Source of the DNA: an uncultured Prevotella sp.
GTDB taxonomy: Bacteria; Bacteroidota; Bacteroidia; Bacteroidales; Bacteroidaceae
Length of the DNA stretch: 40,186 nt
Direction: 5' to 3'
Assembly (NCBI GenBank): GCA_944321645.1
Contig: CALUMB010000015.1
Span: 1 to 40,186 of the forward strand
Position 1 is the first letter of the stretch. Each line of letters begins with the position of its first letter. The notes beneath the pieces are model-generated. The model saw nothing but the letters and a program-made list of their open reading frames with translations. It had not been told where the DNA came from and made no database searches. The position numbers were made by a program, and so were the translations under genes. Below, piece after piece: positions 8,545 through 16,484 of the stretch.

Positions 8545-9612
8545 ATGAATTTTAAAGCAATGATTGTGGCATCCTTTGTGGTCTTGGGAACAACGGCTTG
8601 TGCACAGACAGCCGGGCAAACGGCACCAACGCCCGGCGCGGACGGCAACAAGTATGTGCCTTACGAGCAGCGCACGGGCAACGAGTCGGTGGTTTATTTC
8701 ACCCGCAACCTTAGCCCCGAAGGACTGATTGCGGCCTACGAGAAAGTTTCGGCTAACATAAAGGGCCGCGTTGGCGTGAAGCTCCACACCGGCGAGAAGA
8801 ACGGCCCGAACATCATTCCGGCGGAATGGGTCAAGGCGTTGGTTGAGAAAGACCTGCCCGGGGCAAGCATCGTCGAGACCAACACCTACTACACCGGCGA
8901 CCGCCACACCACCGAACTGCACCGCCAGACGCTTAAGGTGAACGGCTGGACGTTCTGCCCAGTGGACATAATCGACGAGGAAGACACCACCACGCTGCCC
9001 GTGGTCGGGGGCAAGTGGTTTGACAAGATGGCGGTGGGCAGCCACCTGCCCGACTACAACTCGCTCCTTGTGCTCACCCACTTCAAGGGCCACACGCAGG
9101 GAGGCTTTGGCGGCAGCAACAAAAACATTGGCATTGGCTGCGCCGACGGGCGCATAGGCAAGGCGTGGATTCACACCACCCCGGGGCAGCCCAACCAGTG
9201 GGATATAGCCAAAGAGGAGTTCATGGAGCGCATAACCGAGTCGACAAAGTCGGTGGTTGACCACTTCGGAAAGCAAATCGCATACGTTAACGTGATGCGC
9301 AATATGTCGGTTTCGTGCGACTGCGAGGGCATAGCGGCCGAGCCGGTGGTCACGCCAAACGTCGGAATCCTCTCTTCCACCGACATCCTCGCCGTCGACC
9401 AGGCTTGCATCGACCTCGTGTATGCCATGACCGAGGCCGAGCACCACGACCTCGTGGAGCGCATAGAGAGCCGCCACGGCCTGCGCCAGCTGTCGTATAT
9501 GAAGGAGCTTGGCATGGGCAACGACCGCTACGTGCTCATCGACCTCGACAACGGCGGCAGGCGCATCACGCCCGCCGAGGCCGTAAAAGGGCTGAAGCCG
9601 TTCGTCAAGTAG
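8545..9612 (+). CDS. DUF362 domain protein, predicted lipoprotein
   Basis: A 355-residue protein. The N-terminus is a signal peptide ending in TTAC-AQ, which reads as a relaxed lipobox with Cys19. The body matches DUF362: VGVKLHTGEKNGPNIIP near 75-91, LLVLTHFKGHTQGGFGGSNKNIGIGCADG near 173-201, and SSTDILAVDQACIDLVY in the C-terminal third. DUF362 proteins are often cytoplasmic and fused to ferredoxin modules. This one carries an export signal and no CxxCxxC cluster motif. The gene is flanked by a terminator upstream and a separate promoter downstream, so it is probably monocistronic. Function is unknown. Confidence 0.82.
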   Translation: MNFKAMIVASFVVLGTTACAQTAGQTAPTPGADGNKYVPYEQRTGNESVVYFTRNLSPEGLIAAYEKVSANIKGRVGVKLHTGEKNGPNIIPAEWVKALVEKDLPGASIVETNTYYTGDRHTTELHRQTLKVNGWTFCPVDIIDEEDTTTLPVVGGKWFDKMAVGSHLPDYNSLLVLTHFKGHTQGGFGGSNKNIGIGCADGRIGKAWIHTTPGQPNQWDIAKEEFMERITESTKSVVDHFGKQIAYVNVMRNMSVSCDCEGIAAEPVVTPNVGILSSTDILAVDQACIDLVYAMTEAEHHDLVERIESRHGLRQLSYMKELGMGNDRYVLIDLDNGGRRITPAEAVKGLKPFVK

Positions 9613-9737
9613 GCCGGGGCTGCGCGTTTTGCCGCCAAGGCAGTGCCGGAACGCGGCGTGCCGAAGCCCGCAAAGCCGCCTTTTGGCTTCCAAAAGTTGC
9701 CATGAGGCGTTTGTGGGGATAAAAATGCAGCATAAAA

Positions 9738-9769
9738 TTTGTCTGTATTGAAAAAAAACACTACCTTTG
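9738..9769 (+). promoter_or_regulatory. Promoter of the L31 type B gene
   Basis: TTTG at 9738-9741, a 20-nt spacer and TACCTTTG at 9762-9769, a perfect match to the Bacteroidales pattern. It places the transcript start after 9770 and so rules out the upstream in-frame ATG at 9767. Confidence 0.82.
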
Positions 9770-9820
9770 CAGCCCAAAGCATACAATGTAAATATAACAA
9801 ACAAAAGCATTACATACAAA

Positions 9821-10075
9821 ATGAAAAAAGGCATTCATCCCGAAAACTATCGCCCCGTCGTATTCAAGGATATGTCCAACGGCGATATGTTCCTTTCCCG
9901 CTCCACCTGCAAGACCAATGACACTGTGGAATTCGAGGGGGAAACTTACCCTGTGGTAAAGTTGGAAATCTCCAGCACGTCGCACCCGTTCTACACAGGC
10001 AAGAACAAGCTTGTGGACACCGCAGGTCGTGTTGACAAGTTCATGAGCCGCTACGGCAAGGCTGCAAAGAAGTAA
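9821..10075 (+). CDS. rpmE2: 50S ribosomal protein L31 type B
   Basis: An 84-residue ribosomal protein of the large subunit. It shows the type B signatures [17 protein letters not shown] at the start and [23 protein letters not shown] in the C-terminal half. It has a single Cys (residue 28) and none of the zinc-binding CxxC pairs of the zinc-type L31, so it should be the zinc-independent form. The start at 9821 gives the family's normal N-terminus and a leader of about 45 nt from its promoter. A terminator follows directly. Confidence 0.95.
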   Translation: MKKGIHPENYRPVVFKDMSNGDMFLSRSTCKTNDTVEFEGETYPVVKLEISSTSHPFYTGKNKLVDTAGRVDKFMSRYGKAAKK

Positions 10076-10102
10076 GACAAGCATTTTCTTCAATATTAAA
10101 AA

Positions 10103-10150
10103 GGCGCGTCGGTGTGGGCATAAAAGCCCAAGGCGTGCCTTTTCTTTGTT
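10103..10150 (+). terminator. Terminator after the L31 gene
   Basis: An outer stem GGCGCGTC/GGCGTGCC (with G-T pairs) and an inner GGGC/GCCC stem with loop ATAAAA are followed by a T-rich stretch from 10140. The next gene starts only 18 bp after this, so its expression would need readthrough or a promoter I could not identify. Confidence 0.75.
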
Positions 10151-10167
10151 TCCTTCAATTCTTGCAA

Positions 10168-11091
10168 ATGGTTAAACCCAAGCATTTTCTGTGGCTGTTG
10201 GCCGCAGCGTTTGCCCTTGCCTCGTGTTCCGGCGACGGCGAGGGGGTGCAGGGCCGTTCAGGCAATGCCAACGCCAACAGCACCGTGCTGGCTCCCGAAG
10301 CCGGGCGGCTGGAGTTTCCCAAGACGCGCGACGACGGCAGGAGCATAGTCGTAGTGCATTCCACCGACGGCTACGGCATTAATTATGCCGTCGAGTGGGA
10401 TTGCGACAAACGGGCGCAACGCTGGACTTGCTACCAGATGTATGCCTCGAACAGCGTGACAAACTGGAACCGCAACAAATGGGACGGTGCCTATTGGGAT
10501 GGCAGGTACTGGAGCGGCGACCCGTTCCAAGAAGACCCGGAGCTGCCAGAAGGCTGCCGCACCACGCTTGCCGACTATCGCGGGTCGGGCTACAACCGGG
10601 GCCACATCTGCCCCTCTGCCGACCGCCTCTGCTCGATGGACGCCAACGGGCAGACTTTCTACCTCTCCAATATGCAGCCGCAGTACTACAGTTTCAATGC
10701 CGGGATATGGGAGAAGATGGAGGAGCGCGTGCGCTCGTGGAACCAAAACTTCTTTCGCGACACGCTCTATGTGTGCAAGGGCGGCACCATCGAGGACTAT
10801 GGCGACACCCAGGGCGTTAAGAGTCGCACGCAGTCTGGCCTCATAGTGCCGCGCTATTTCTTCATGGCCGTGCTCTGCAAGCGTGGCGGCGTCTACAAGG
10901 CCATAGGCTTTTGGGTGGAGCACCTCAACGCCAACCACTCTTCCGACAAGCTCAGCCTCTATGCCATCTCAATCCGCGAGCTGGAGGAAAAGACGGGCAT
11001 CGACTTCTTCTGCAACCTGCCAGACGAGACCGAAGAGTATGTTGAGACCATGCCTCGCGAGAATGTGATAAGGGCTTGGGGCTTGGACTGA
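10168..11091 (+). CDS. DNA/RNA non-specific endonuclease lipoprotein
   Basis: A 307-residue NUC-family (beta-beta-alpha-metal) endonuclease. The N-terminal signal ends in the lipobox ALASC (Cys20), so it is probably membrane-anchored facing outward. The active-site motif is NRGHICPSADR with the catalytic His at about 146. The usual Asp before RGH is Asn here, a variant I recall from other Bacteroidota members. NMQPQYYSFNAGIWEKME further on supplies the metal-binding Asn (about 177) and Glu. The start at 10168 gives a clean signal peptide; the longer GTG frame would begin inside the terminator. It would cut DNA and RNA outside the cytoplasm. It is the second exported nuclease in the window. 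Confidence 0.9.
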   Translation: MVKPKHFLWLLAAAFALASCSGDGEGVQGRSGNANANSTVLAPEAGRLEFPKTRDDGRSIVVVHSTDGYGINYAVEWDCDKRAQRWTCYQMYASNSVTNWNRNKWDGAYWDGRYWSGDPFQEDPELPEGCRTTLADYRGSGYNRGHICPSADRLCSMDANGQTFYLSNMQPQYYSFNAGIWEKMEERVRSWNQNFFRDTLYVCKGGTIEDYGDTQGVKSRTQSGLIVPRYFFMAVLCKRGGVYKAIGFWVEHLNANHSSDKLSLYAISIRELEEKTGIDFFCNLPDETEEYVETMPRENVIRAWGLD

Positions 11092-11184
11092 CGCCGCCCG
11101 GCATTTCGCCCGTTACTTGAAAATATTCAATTAAGAAGCCGTTCCGGCAGTGGCTGTTTCCCATGTCTGCCGGATTGCATCCTA

Positions 11185-11272
11185 AAACGGGTCGTTTTGG
11201 CTTGCGAAACAGGTCGTTTCGGAGGCTGAAACGGCCCATTTTGCAAGCCAAAACGGCTCGTGCCGCAATGCG
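11185..11272 (+). repeat. 22-bp palindromic array, copy 1 (4 units)
   Basis: Four consecutive 22-bp units start at 11185, 11207, 11229 and 11251, each beginning AAAC. The unit core is the palindrome AAACG-N3-CGTTT plus a 9-nt spacer. Positions 11191-11220 pair with 11228-11257 almost completely (G-T pairs and two mismatches), leaving a 7-nt loop. Seven nt after the array comes GTCAA, then TTAA-rich tracts to about 11340, as in copy 2. Confidence 0.9.
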
Positions 11273-11466
11273 TTGTGTGTCAAACGCTTACGTCGTGCGG
11301 CAGTGTTTAACGGTTTTAACACTCAAAAGTTAATTTGTTAAGGCGCTGCCTATTGGCGTGCCGCCCTGTTGCCTGCGGTTTGAGTGCCGCTGTATAGGCG
11401 GCGCTGCCACACCTGTTCCGCTCTATGGTTTGGCGCGACGCTTTTTCAAAATATTTCGGCTTAAAG

Positions 11467-11498
11467 TTTGGTTTTGAGCCGGAAAATAAGTATTTTTG
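11467..11498 (+). promoter_or_regulatory. Promoter of the gpx-trxB pair
   Basis: TTTG at 11467-11470, a 20-nt spacer and TATTTTTG at 11491-11498. The location shows that translation starts at 11539, not at the in-frame ATG at 11425. Confidence 0.8.
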
Positions 11499-11538
11499 CG
11501 TCCACGTAATAAATTACAACAACAATTGCGAAAACGAA

Positions 11539-12087
11539 ATGAAGACTGTTTATGATTTCTCTGTCAAAGACAGAAAAGGAAAAGACGTATCGTTGAAAGA
11601 GTATTCCAACGAAGTGCTCCTCATAGTGAACACCGCCACCAAGTGCGGCTTCACCCCGCAGTATGAGGAACTGGAAAAGCTCTACGAGAAATACCATAGC
11701 CAGGGTTTTGAGATACTCGACTTCCCTTGCAACCAGTTCGGCCAGCAGGCACCCGGCACCGACGAGTCGATACACAGTTTCTGCAAGCTTACGTATGGTA
11801 CGGAGTTCCCCCGCTTCAAGAAGGTGAAGGTAAACGGCGACGACGCCGATCCGCTATTCAAGTTCCTCAAGGAGCAAAAGGGCTTTGCCGGATGGAACAT
11901 GGAGCACCCGCTTGCCCACGTGCTCGACGATATGCTGTCCAAAGACGACCCCGACTACCAGCAGAAGCCCGACATAAAGTGGAACTTCACGAAGTTCCTT
12001 ACCAACAAGTTGGGCATGGTCGTGGAGCGTTTCGAGCCTACGGAAAGCATCGACAACATAGCCAAGAAGATAGAAGGGCTGCTGTAA
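11539..12087 (+). CDS. Glutathione peroxidase family (thiol peroxidase)
   Basis: A 182-residue cytoplasmic peroxidase of the GPx family. The peroxidatic residue is Cys36 in VNTATKCGFTPQ, a cysteine rather than selenocysteine. The second motif DFPCNQFGQQAPG is at 61-73 and the active-site Trp-Asn is at 148-149 in IKWNFTKFL. Cys82 in the SFCKLTYG segment is a candidate resolving cysteine, so thioredoxin is the more likely electron donor, as in most bacterial GPx-like enzymes. This fits the thioredoxin reductase gene 27 bp downstream. There is a short insertion around 130-143 (DDMLSKDDPDYQQ). Confidence 0.93.
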   Translation: MKTVYDFSVKDRKGKDVSLKEYSNEVLLIVNTATKCGFTPQYEELEKLYEKYHSQGFEILDFPCNQFGQQAPGTDESIHSFCKLTYGTEFPRFKKVKVNGDDADPLFKFLKEQKGFAGWNMEHPLAHVLDDMLSKDDPDYQQKPDIKWNFTKFLTNKLGMVVERFEPTESIDNIAKKIEGLL

Positions 12088-12114
12088 TGCAACCATCAAG
12101 ATGACGATTTGCTT

Positions 12115-13059
12115 ATGAGCGAGAATATCGAACACGTTCGCTGCCTCATTGTCGGCAGCGGCCCGGCGGGATACACCGCCGCCATTTATGCTGCCAGGGC
12201 CAACCTGCACCCCGTGGAATATTGCGGGCTGCAGCCCGGCGGCCAGCTTACGCAGACCACCACGGTTGAAAATTTCCCCGGTTATCCGCAGGGCGTGGAC
12301 GGCAACCAGATGATGATGGACCTCCGCGAGCAGGCCGAGCACTTCGGCACCGACCTGCGCGACGGCTCCATCGTGAGGGCCGACCTCTCAAAGGCGCCCT
12401 ACAGGCTCACGGCCGAGGACGGCCATGAACTGCTGGCCGACACTGTCATAATAGCAACCGGGGCTTCGGCCAAGTATCTCGGCCTTGACGACGAGAAGAA
12501 ATACAACGGCCAGGGCGTGTCGGCCTGCGCCACGTGCGACGGCTTCTTCTACCGCAAGAAGACGGTGGCCGTGGTTGGCGGCGGCGACACGGCCTGCGAG
12601 GATGCCCTGTATCTGGCCGGCCTTGCCAAGAAGGTCTACATGATTGTGCGCAAGCCCTACCTGCGCGCGTCGAAGGTGATGCAGGAGCGCGTGCTCTCCA
12701 ACCCCAACATCGAAGTGTTGTTTGAACACAACACTGTCGGGCTTTTCGGCGAGAACGGCGTAGAGGGCGCACACCTTGTCAAGCGCAAGGGTGAACCCGA
12801 CGAGGAGATGGTCGACATACAGATCGACGGCTTCTTCCTTGCCATTGGCCACAAGCCCAACAGCGAGGTGTTCAGCGAGTGGCTCGACACCGACGAGGTG
12901 GGCTACCTTAAGAAGGTAGACGGCACTCCGCGCACCAAGCTGCCCGGCGTGTTTGTGGCTGGCGACGTGGCCGACCCAGTGTACCGGCAGGCCATCACCG
13001 CTGCCGGTTCGGGTTGCCAGGCTGCCATCGAGGCCGAGCGCTACCTGCTCAACGCCTGA
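12115..13059 (+). CDS. trxB: Thioredoxin-disulfide reductase
   Basis: A 314-residue FAD/NADPH flavoprotein that reduces thioredoxin. The FAD-binding GSGPAG is at 14-19, the redox motif CATC has Cys138 and Cys141, the NADPH-binding GGGDTA is at 155-160, and VFVAGDVAD is near the C-terminus. Length is typical. The ATG at 12115 is preferred over the TTG two codons upstream. It lies 27 bp after the peroxidase gene and is probably co-transcribed with it, giving a peroxide-detoxification pair that shares thioredoxin. Confidence 0.96.
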   Translation: MSENIEHVRCLIVGSGPAGYTAAIYAARANLHPVEYCGLQPGGQLTQTTTVENFPGYPQGVDGNQMMMDLREQAEHFGTDLRDGSIVRADLSKAPYRLTAEDGHELLADTVIIATGASAKYLGLDDEKKYNGQGVSACATCDGFFYRKKTVAVVGGGDTACEDALYLAGLAKKVYMIVRKPYLRASKVMQERVLSNPNIEVLFEHNTVGLFGENGVEGAHLVKRKGEPDEEMVDIQIDGFFLAIGHKPNSEVFSEWLDTDEVGYLKKVDGTPRTKLPGVFVAGDVADPVYRQAITAAGSGCQAAIEAERYLLNA

Positions 13060-13094
13060 TTTCGGGTTGCCAACTGCGGCTTCCCTTGCAATAT

Positions 13095-13140
13095 TGCGGC
13101 ATCGCCGGACGCTATGGTTCCGGCGGTGCCGCAGTCGTTT
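13095..13140 (+). terminator. Terminator after trxB
   Basis: A 15-bp stem (13095-13109 with 13119-13133, one G-T pair, 9-nt loop) is followed by GTCGTTTCTTT. It lies between convergent trxB and the HAD phosphatase gene. Confidence 0.8.
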
Positions 13141-13202
13141 CTTTCCTGATTTTGAGTGGGTAGGGTAGGTGTTGTGGGAATAAAAACAGTTTCTAAACCT
13201 TC

Positions 13203-13844
13203 CTATTTGCCCACTATGTCGGCCAGCTTGGCGAAGTCGTCGATGCGATGGTCGGCCAGGGCGAGTTCGTCAGGCTTGCCGTTGCCGTATGTCACGGCGC
13301 AAGTCTGCGTACCGGCACTTCGCCCCATGGCAATGTCGAAGGCCGTGTCGCCCACCATTATAGCCTCTGCTGCCTTGCATCCGGTCGTTTCCAGTATCTT
13401 CAGTATCATGTCGGGGGCGGGCTTCCCGTGCTCAACGTCGTTGGAGGCCACCACTACGGATACGTAGCTTTCGAGCTGCATATCCTTAAGGAAGGCCGTG
13501 AGCGACTGCCTGCTGCGGCTGCTCGCAATGGCTACCGTCAGCCCCTTGCCGTGCAGCAGCTTTATCGTCTCCACCACGTGGGGAAACACCGGCACGCGGT
13601 AGTTGGCGTTGTTCAGTGCGAACAGTTCCCTGTATTTTGCCTCGCAGCGTTCGGCTGCCCAGCCGTCGTTGGGCATTAGCGTTGCGAAGCACTGCCGCAG
13701 CGGAAGCCCGATGGTTGCGGCGCACTCTCCCGCACTGTGTTGCGGCAGGCCGAGGGCGTCGAGTGTTTGTTGCATTGTGGCTACAATCAGGCCGCAGGTG
13801 TCGCCGATTGTTCCGTCGAAGTCGAGAATAACAGTCTTTATCAT
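13203..13844 (-). CDS. HAD-superfamily hydrolase, phosphoglycolate phosphatase-like
   Basis: A 213-residue HAD phosphatase. Motif I is DFDGTIGD near the start, with nucleophile Asp and acid/base Asp. Motif II is the SSRSRQ serine, motif III the Lys of GKPAPD, and motif IV VGDTAFDIAM. A helical cap sits between motifs I and II, as in the Gph/PpaX subfamily. It probably hydrolyses a small phosphate ester such as phosphoglycolate or pyrophosphate; the substrate cannot be told from sequence. The ATG at 13844 is preferred to a TTG two codons upstream. Confidence 0.88.
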   Translation of the reverse strand: MIKTVILDFDGTIGDTCGLIVATMQQTLDALGLPQHSAGECAATIGLPLRQCFATLMPNDGWAAERCEAKYRELFALNNANYRVPVFPHVVETIKLLHGKGLTVAIASSRSRQSLTAFLKDMQLESYVSVVVASNDVEHGKPAPDMILKILETTGCKAAEAIMVGDTAFDIAMGRSAGTQTCAVTYGNGKPDELALADHRIDDFAKLADIVGK

Positions 13845-13896
13845 TGCCAATTAATAGTTGAGGCTTAATTGTTGTGGAAATATGCCGGGGCGCATT

Positions 13897-15342
13897 TTAG
13901 GCTGGCGTTTGCGGTTGTGCCTTTGCGCCTTTGCGCGAAGCGTGCCACAGGCCGGCGAAGGTGATGAGTCCGTTGAGCAGCAACAGTTCGTAGCCGAAGC
14001 TGTAGCCGGTGAGCAATGGCACGGCCTTGTCGGCGGCGAGGCATAGCAACGGCGAGGCCACGGCAATGTATGGCACGGCGGCATCGCTCGTGGTGCGCTT
14101 GGTGAACAGCCCGAAGGCGAACAGTCCGAGCAGCGGGCCGTAGGTGTAGGAGCACAAAGTGTAGATTGCGTCGAGTGCGCTTGGCGAGCTGATGGCGTGG
14201 AATAGCATTATGAAGGCCACGAAGGCAATGCACATCCCGGCGTGGGCCACGCGGCGCAGCCGTTCGTCGTCGGCCTTTCCGGCCACGTCTACGCAGAAGC
14301 TCGTGGTCAGTGCCGTGAGGGCAGAGTCGGCGCTGCTGAACGCCGCGGCTACTATCCCGATGGTGAACAGCACCACTACCGACGTGCCGAGCTGGCCCGT
14401 TGCGGCAAACATTGGCAGCAGCTCGTCGCCGGTGGCGGGCAGGGACACGCCTTGGTGTGCGGCCAATTGCACCAGCAGCACGCCCAAGGCGAGGAACAGC
14501 AGGTTGGCCGGGAAAAACGCGAAAGCATAGCTGCACATATCCTTTTGCGCCTCGCGCAATGTCTTGCACGTAAGGTTTTTCTGCATCATGTCTTGGTCTA
14601 ACCCGGTCATTACCACCACAATGAACGCGCCGCTGACGAACTGCTTCCAGAAGTTCTGCGTGGTCAGCCAGTCGTCGAAAACGAATATGCGGCTCTTCGT
14701 GTCGGCGGCCACGGCCCGTGCGGCCTCGCCAAGGGTCAAGCCCATGGCTCCTGCCACGTTGGCTATGATGAGGACGAGCGAGAGGAAGAGGCACAACGTC
14801 TGGAAGGTGTCCGTCCAAACGAGCGTCTTTATGCCGCCGCGGCGGGTGTAGAGCCATATCAGCGCCACCATGCCGGTCGCGGTTGCCGCGAAGGGAATGC
14901 CCAGTCCGTCGCAAACGAAAGTCTGCACCACGAGGCAGATGACGTAGAAGCGCAGTGATGCCCCGAGTATCTTTGACAGCAGGAAGAAGCCCGCGCCTGT
15001 CTTGTATGCCTTCGGGCCGATGCGGCGGTCGAGGTAAGTGTAAATAGTCGTGAGGTTGAGCTTGTAGTAAAGCGGCAGCAACACGAAGGCCACGATGAAG
15101 TAGCCGGGGATGAATCCGAGGCAAGTTTGCAGGTAGGTCATGTCAGACGTGGTGACCATTCCCGGCACGGAGATGTAAGTGACGCCCGAAATCGAGGCTC
15201 CCACCATGCCGAATGCGACGAGATACCATGGCGAGCGGCGGTCGGCCCGGTAGAAAGTGGCGTTTGTTGCCTTGCGTCCTGTTATCCTGCTTACGGCCAG
15301 CAATATTGCGAAGTAGGCGAGCAGCGTGACTATTATTACCAT
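13897..15342 (-). CDS. Sodium/solute symporter (SSS family)
   Basis: A 481-residue inner-membrane transporter with about 13 hydrophobic segments. The first helix starts at the initiator Met, then come SRITGRKATNATFYRADRR and FGMVGASISGVTYISVPG. Further landmarks are the central TGLDQDMMQKNLTCKTLR and the AAAFSSADSALTALTTSF helix that carries the sodium-site serines. Family members import sugars, amino acids, sialic acid or carboxylates with sodium; the substrate is not clear here. The promoter's -7 box ends only 4 nt before the ATG, so the mRNA is likely leaderless. The C-terminus is a short basic tail. Confidence 0.9.
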   Translation of the reverse strand: MVIIVTLLAYFAILLAVSRITGRKATNATFYRADRRSPWYLVAFGMVGASISGVTYISVPGMVTTSDMTYLQTCLGFIPGYFIVAFVLLPLYYKLNLTTIYTYLDRRIGPKAYKTGAGFFLLSKILGASLRFYVICLVVQTFVCDGLGIPFAATATGMVALIWLYTRRGGIKTLVWTDTFQTLCLFLSLVLIIANVAGAMGLTLGEAARAVAADTKSRIFVFDDWLTTQNFWKQFVSGAFIVVVMTGLDQDMMQKNLTCKTLREAQKDMCSYAFAFFPANLLFLALGVLLVQLAAHQGVSLPATGDELLPMFAATGQLGTSVVVLFTIGIVAAAFSSADSALTALTTSFCVDVAGKADDERLRRVAHAGMCIAFVAFIMLFHAISSPSALDAIYTLCSYTYGPLLGLFAFGLFTKRTTSDAAVPYIAVASPLLCLAADKAVPLLTGYSFGYELLLLNGLITFAGLWHASRKGAKAQPQTPA

Positions 15343-15346
15343 GGTG

Positions 15347-15378
15347 CAAAGGTAACACTTTTATTCCATCTGCACAAA
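15347..15378 (-). promoter_or_regulatory. Promoter of the symporter gene, abutting the start codon
   Basis: On the minus strand TTTG (15378-15375), a 20-nt spacer and TACCTTTG (15354-15347), a perfect match. The ATG begins at 15342, 4 nt past the -7 box. The TTTG box lies in the T-run of the upstream gene's terminator. Confidence 0.85.
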
Positions 15379-15419
15379 AAAGCCGGCTCCTTGCCGCAAT
15401 AGGTGCGTTTGGGAGCCGG
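15376..15419 (-). terminator. Terminator of the acid-free secreted protein gene
   Basis: On the minus strand an 8-bp stem CCGGCTCC (15419-15412) pairs with GGAGCCGG (15390-15383) across a 21-nt loop, followed by a T-run from 15382. It lies 30 bp after the stop of the gene at 15450. Confidence 0.8.
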
Positions 15420-15449
15420 ATTTGTGTGGCGTTGCGGTTGCGGCGGCGA

Positions 15450-16484
15450 CTATTGCCTTGAGCCGAACCTGCGGCCGGAGTTTCCTGCGGCGTTGCGTTG
15501 GCTTTGCGAAGAGCCGCTGCGGGCTGGCTTGAACGACCCTCCGCGCGATGCGCCCGATGGCGAAACGCGCCTTGTGGAACCGGAGGTGTTGCTGCGTGCC
15601 GGTGCAGCCGGAGCCTTCGGGCGGCTTGCGTTGCGGAACGAACCGCCGCTGCGTGAGCCGCCGAACGAGTTGCCGCGCTGTGACGGCGAGCTTGTGCCGG
15701 TGGGGCGTGTGGCTGAGGTGGGTCTGCCGCCCGACGTGGTTTGGCGTTGGCTTTGGCCCGCGCGGAATGTGCCGGAGGATGTTGGCCTGTTTGTGGCCGT
15801 GCCGTTGGGCTTGCTTGGCGGTGTTGCCTGGCTGCCGTTGCGGAACGAGCCGCCCCGGCGTGAGCCGCCGAAGCTGTTGCCCGCAGGCTTGCCGGGCAGG
15901 GCGTTGTTGCCGCCGGGCTTGGTCTGCGGCGGCCTGCTTGGGTGGCTCACGTGCGGGTTGCGCAGTTCGCCCTTGTGCCAGCGGTCGCGCATCCCGCCAT
16001 GGTGTGCGGGCTTGTGGAAGCGGTCGCGGTGTGCGTAATAGTAGCTCCGGCCTCCGTTGTGGCGCCAGCTGTGGCCTCCGCGGTAGGAGATGTAGACGGT
16101 GGGGCGGCTGAAGAAGAAGTAGTTGCGGCGCGGGTAGCGGGCGTAGATGGCGAAGTGCCAGAAGCCGTCGGCCCAGTAGAGCGGGCGGTAGAAGTAGGAG
16201 GCGGCGCAGAAGGCTTCCCACTGCCACTTCAGCAGGATGTAGCTCATGTCGAGGTTGCGGCGTCGCCAATAATCGCTGAACACGTCGTCTACCGACGTAA
16301 CGCCCATCAGGTAGTCGAGGTTTATCTCGTATGCCGCGTCGTATTGTTCCTGTGTGAGGTTCAGCTCGTAGGCCATCTTGTCCGTAAGGAAGAAGGCTTC
16401 GCGCCTGGCTTGCTCGTAGCTCATGGCCTTGGTCGGCAGAACCATGGAGAACAGTGCAACCAATGCAAACATTATCCGTTTCAT
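15450..16484 (-). CDS. Secreted protein with basic, acid-free repetitive tail
   Basis: A 344-residue exported protein. It has a signal peptide (about 1-20), then a folded-looking aromatic-rich part to about residue 170 with LTQEQYDAAYEINLDYLMG and a Trp/Tyr-rich middle. The remaining 171 residues contain no Asp or Glu. They are Gly/Ser/Arg/Pro-rich, with two near copies of NSFGGSRxGGSFRN and a third shorter SRGGSFK. Such a tail should be disordered and strongly positive, and could bind acidic polysaccharide, DNA or the envelope. No enzyme motif was seen and I do not recognise the family. The high GC of the tail produces long antisense reading frames that are not genes. Confidence 0.75.
   Translation of the reverse strand: MKRIMFALVALFSMVLPTKAMSYEQARREAFFLTDKMAYELNLTQEQYDAAYEINLDYLMGVTSVDDVFSDYWRRRNLDMSYILLKWQWEAFCAASYFYRPLYWADGFWHFAIYARYPRRNYFFFSRPTVYISYRGGHSWRHNGGRSYYYAHRDRFHKPAHHGGMRDRWHKGELRNPHVSHPSRPPQTKPGGNNALPGKPAGNSFGGSRRGGSFRNGSQATPPSKPNGTATNRPTSSGTFRAGQSQRQTTSGGRPTSATRPTGTSSPSQRGNSFGGSRSGGSFRNASRPKAPAAPARSNTSGSTRRVSPSGASRGGSFKPARSGSSQSQRNAAGNSGRRFGSRQ

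Larger units (their letters stand above)
11092..11538. other. Intergenic region with 22-bp array and gpx promoter
   Basis: About 450 bp without a gene. It holds copy 1 of the dispersed 22-bp array (11185-11272) with its conserved right flank reaching to about 11340. The glutathione peroxidase promoter lies at the far end. The stretch 11341-11460 shows nothing recognisable. Confidence 0.7.

Noticed and set aside
9612-9737. A possible terminator or small RNA after the DUF362 gene
   Set aside because: Short GC-rich complementary stretches (AAGCC/GGCTT) exist, but there is no strong stem with a T-run and no promoter-like sequence inside, so nothing could be supported.
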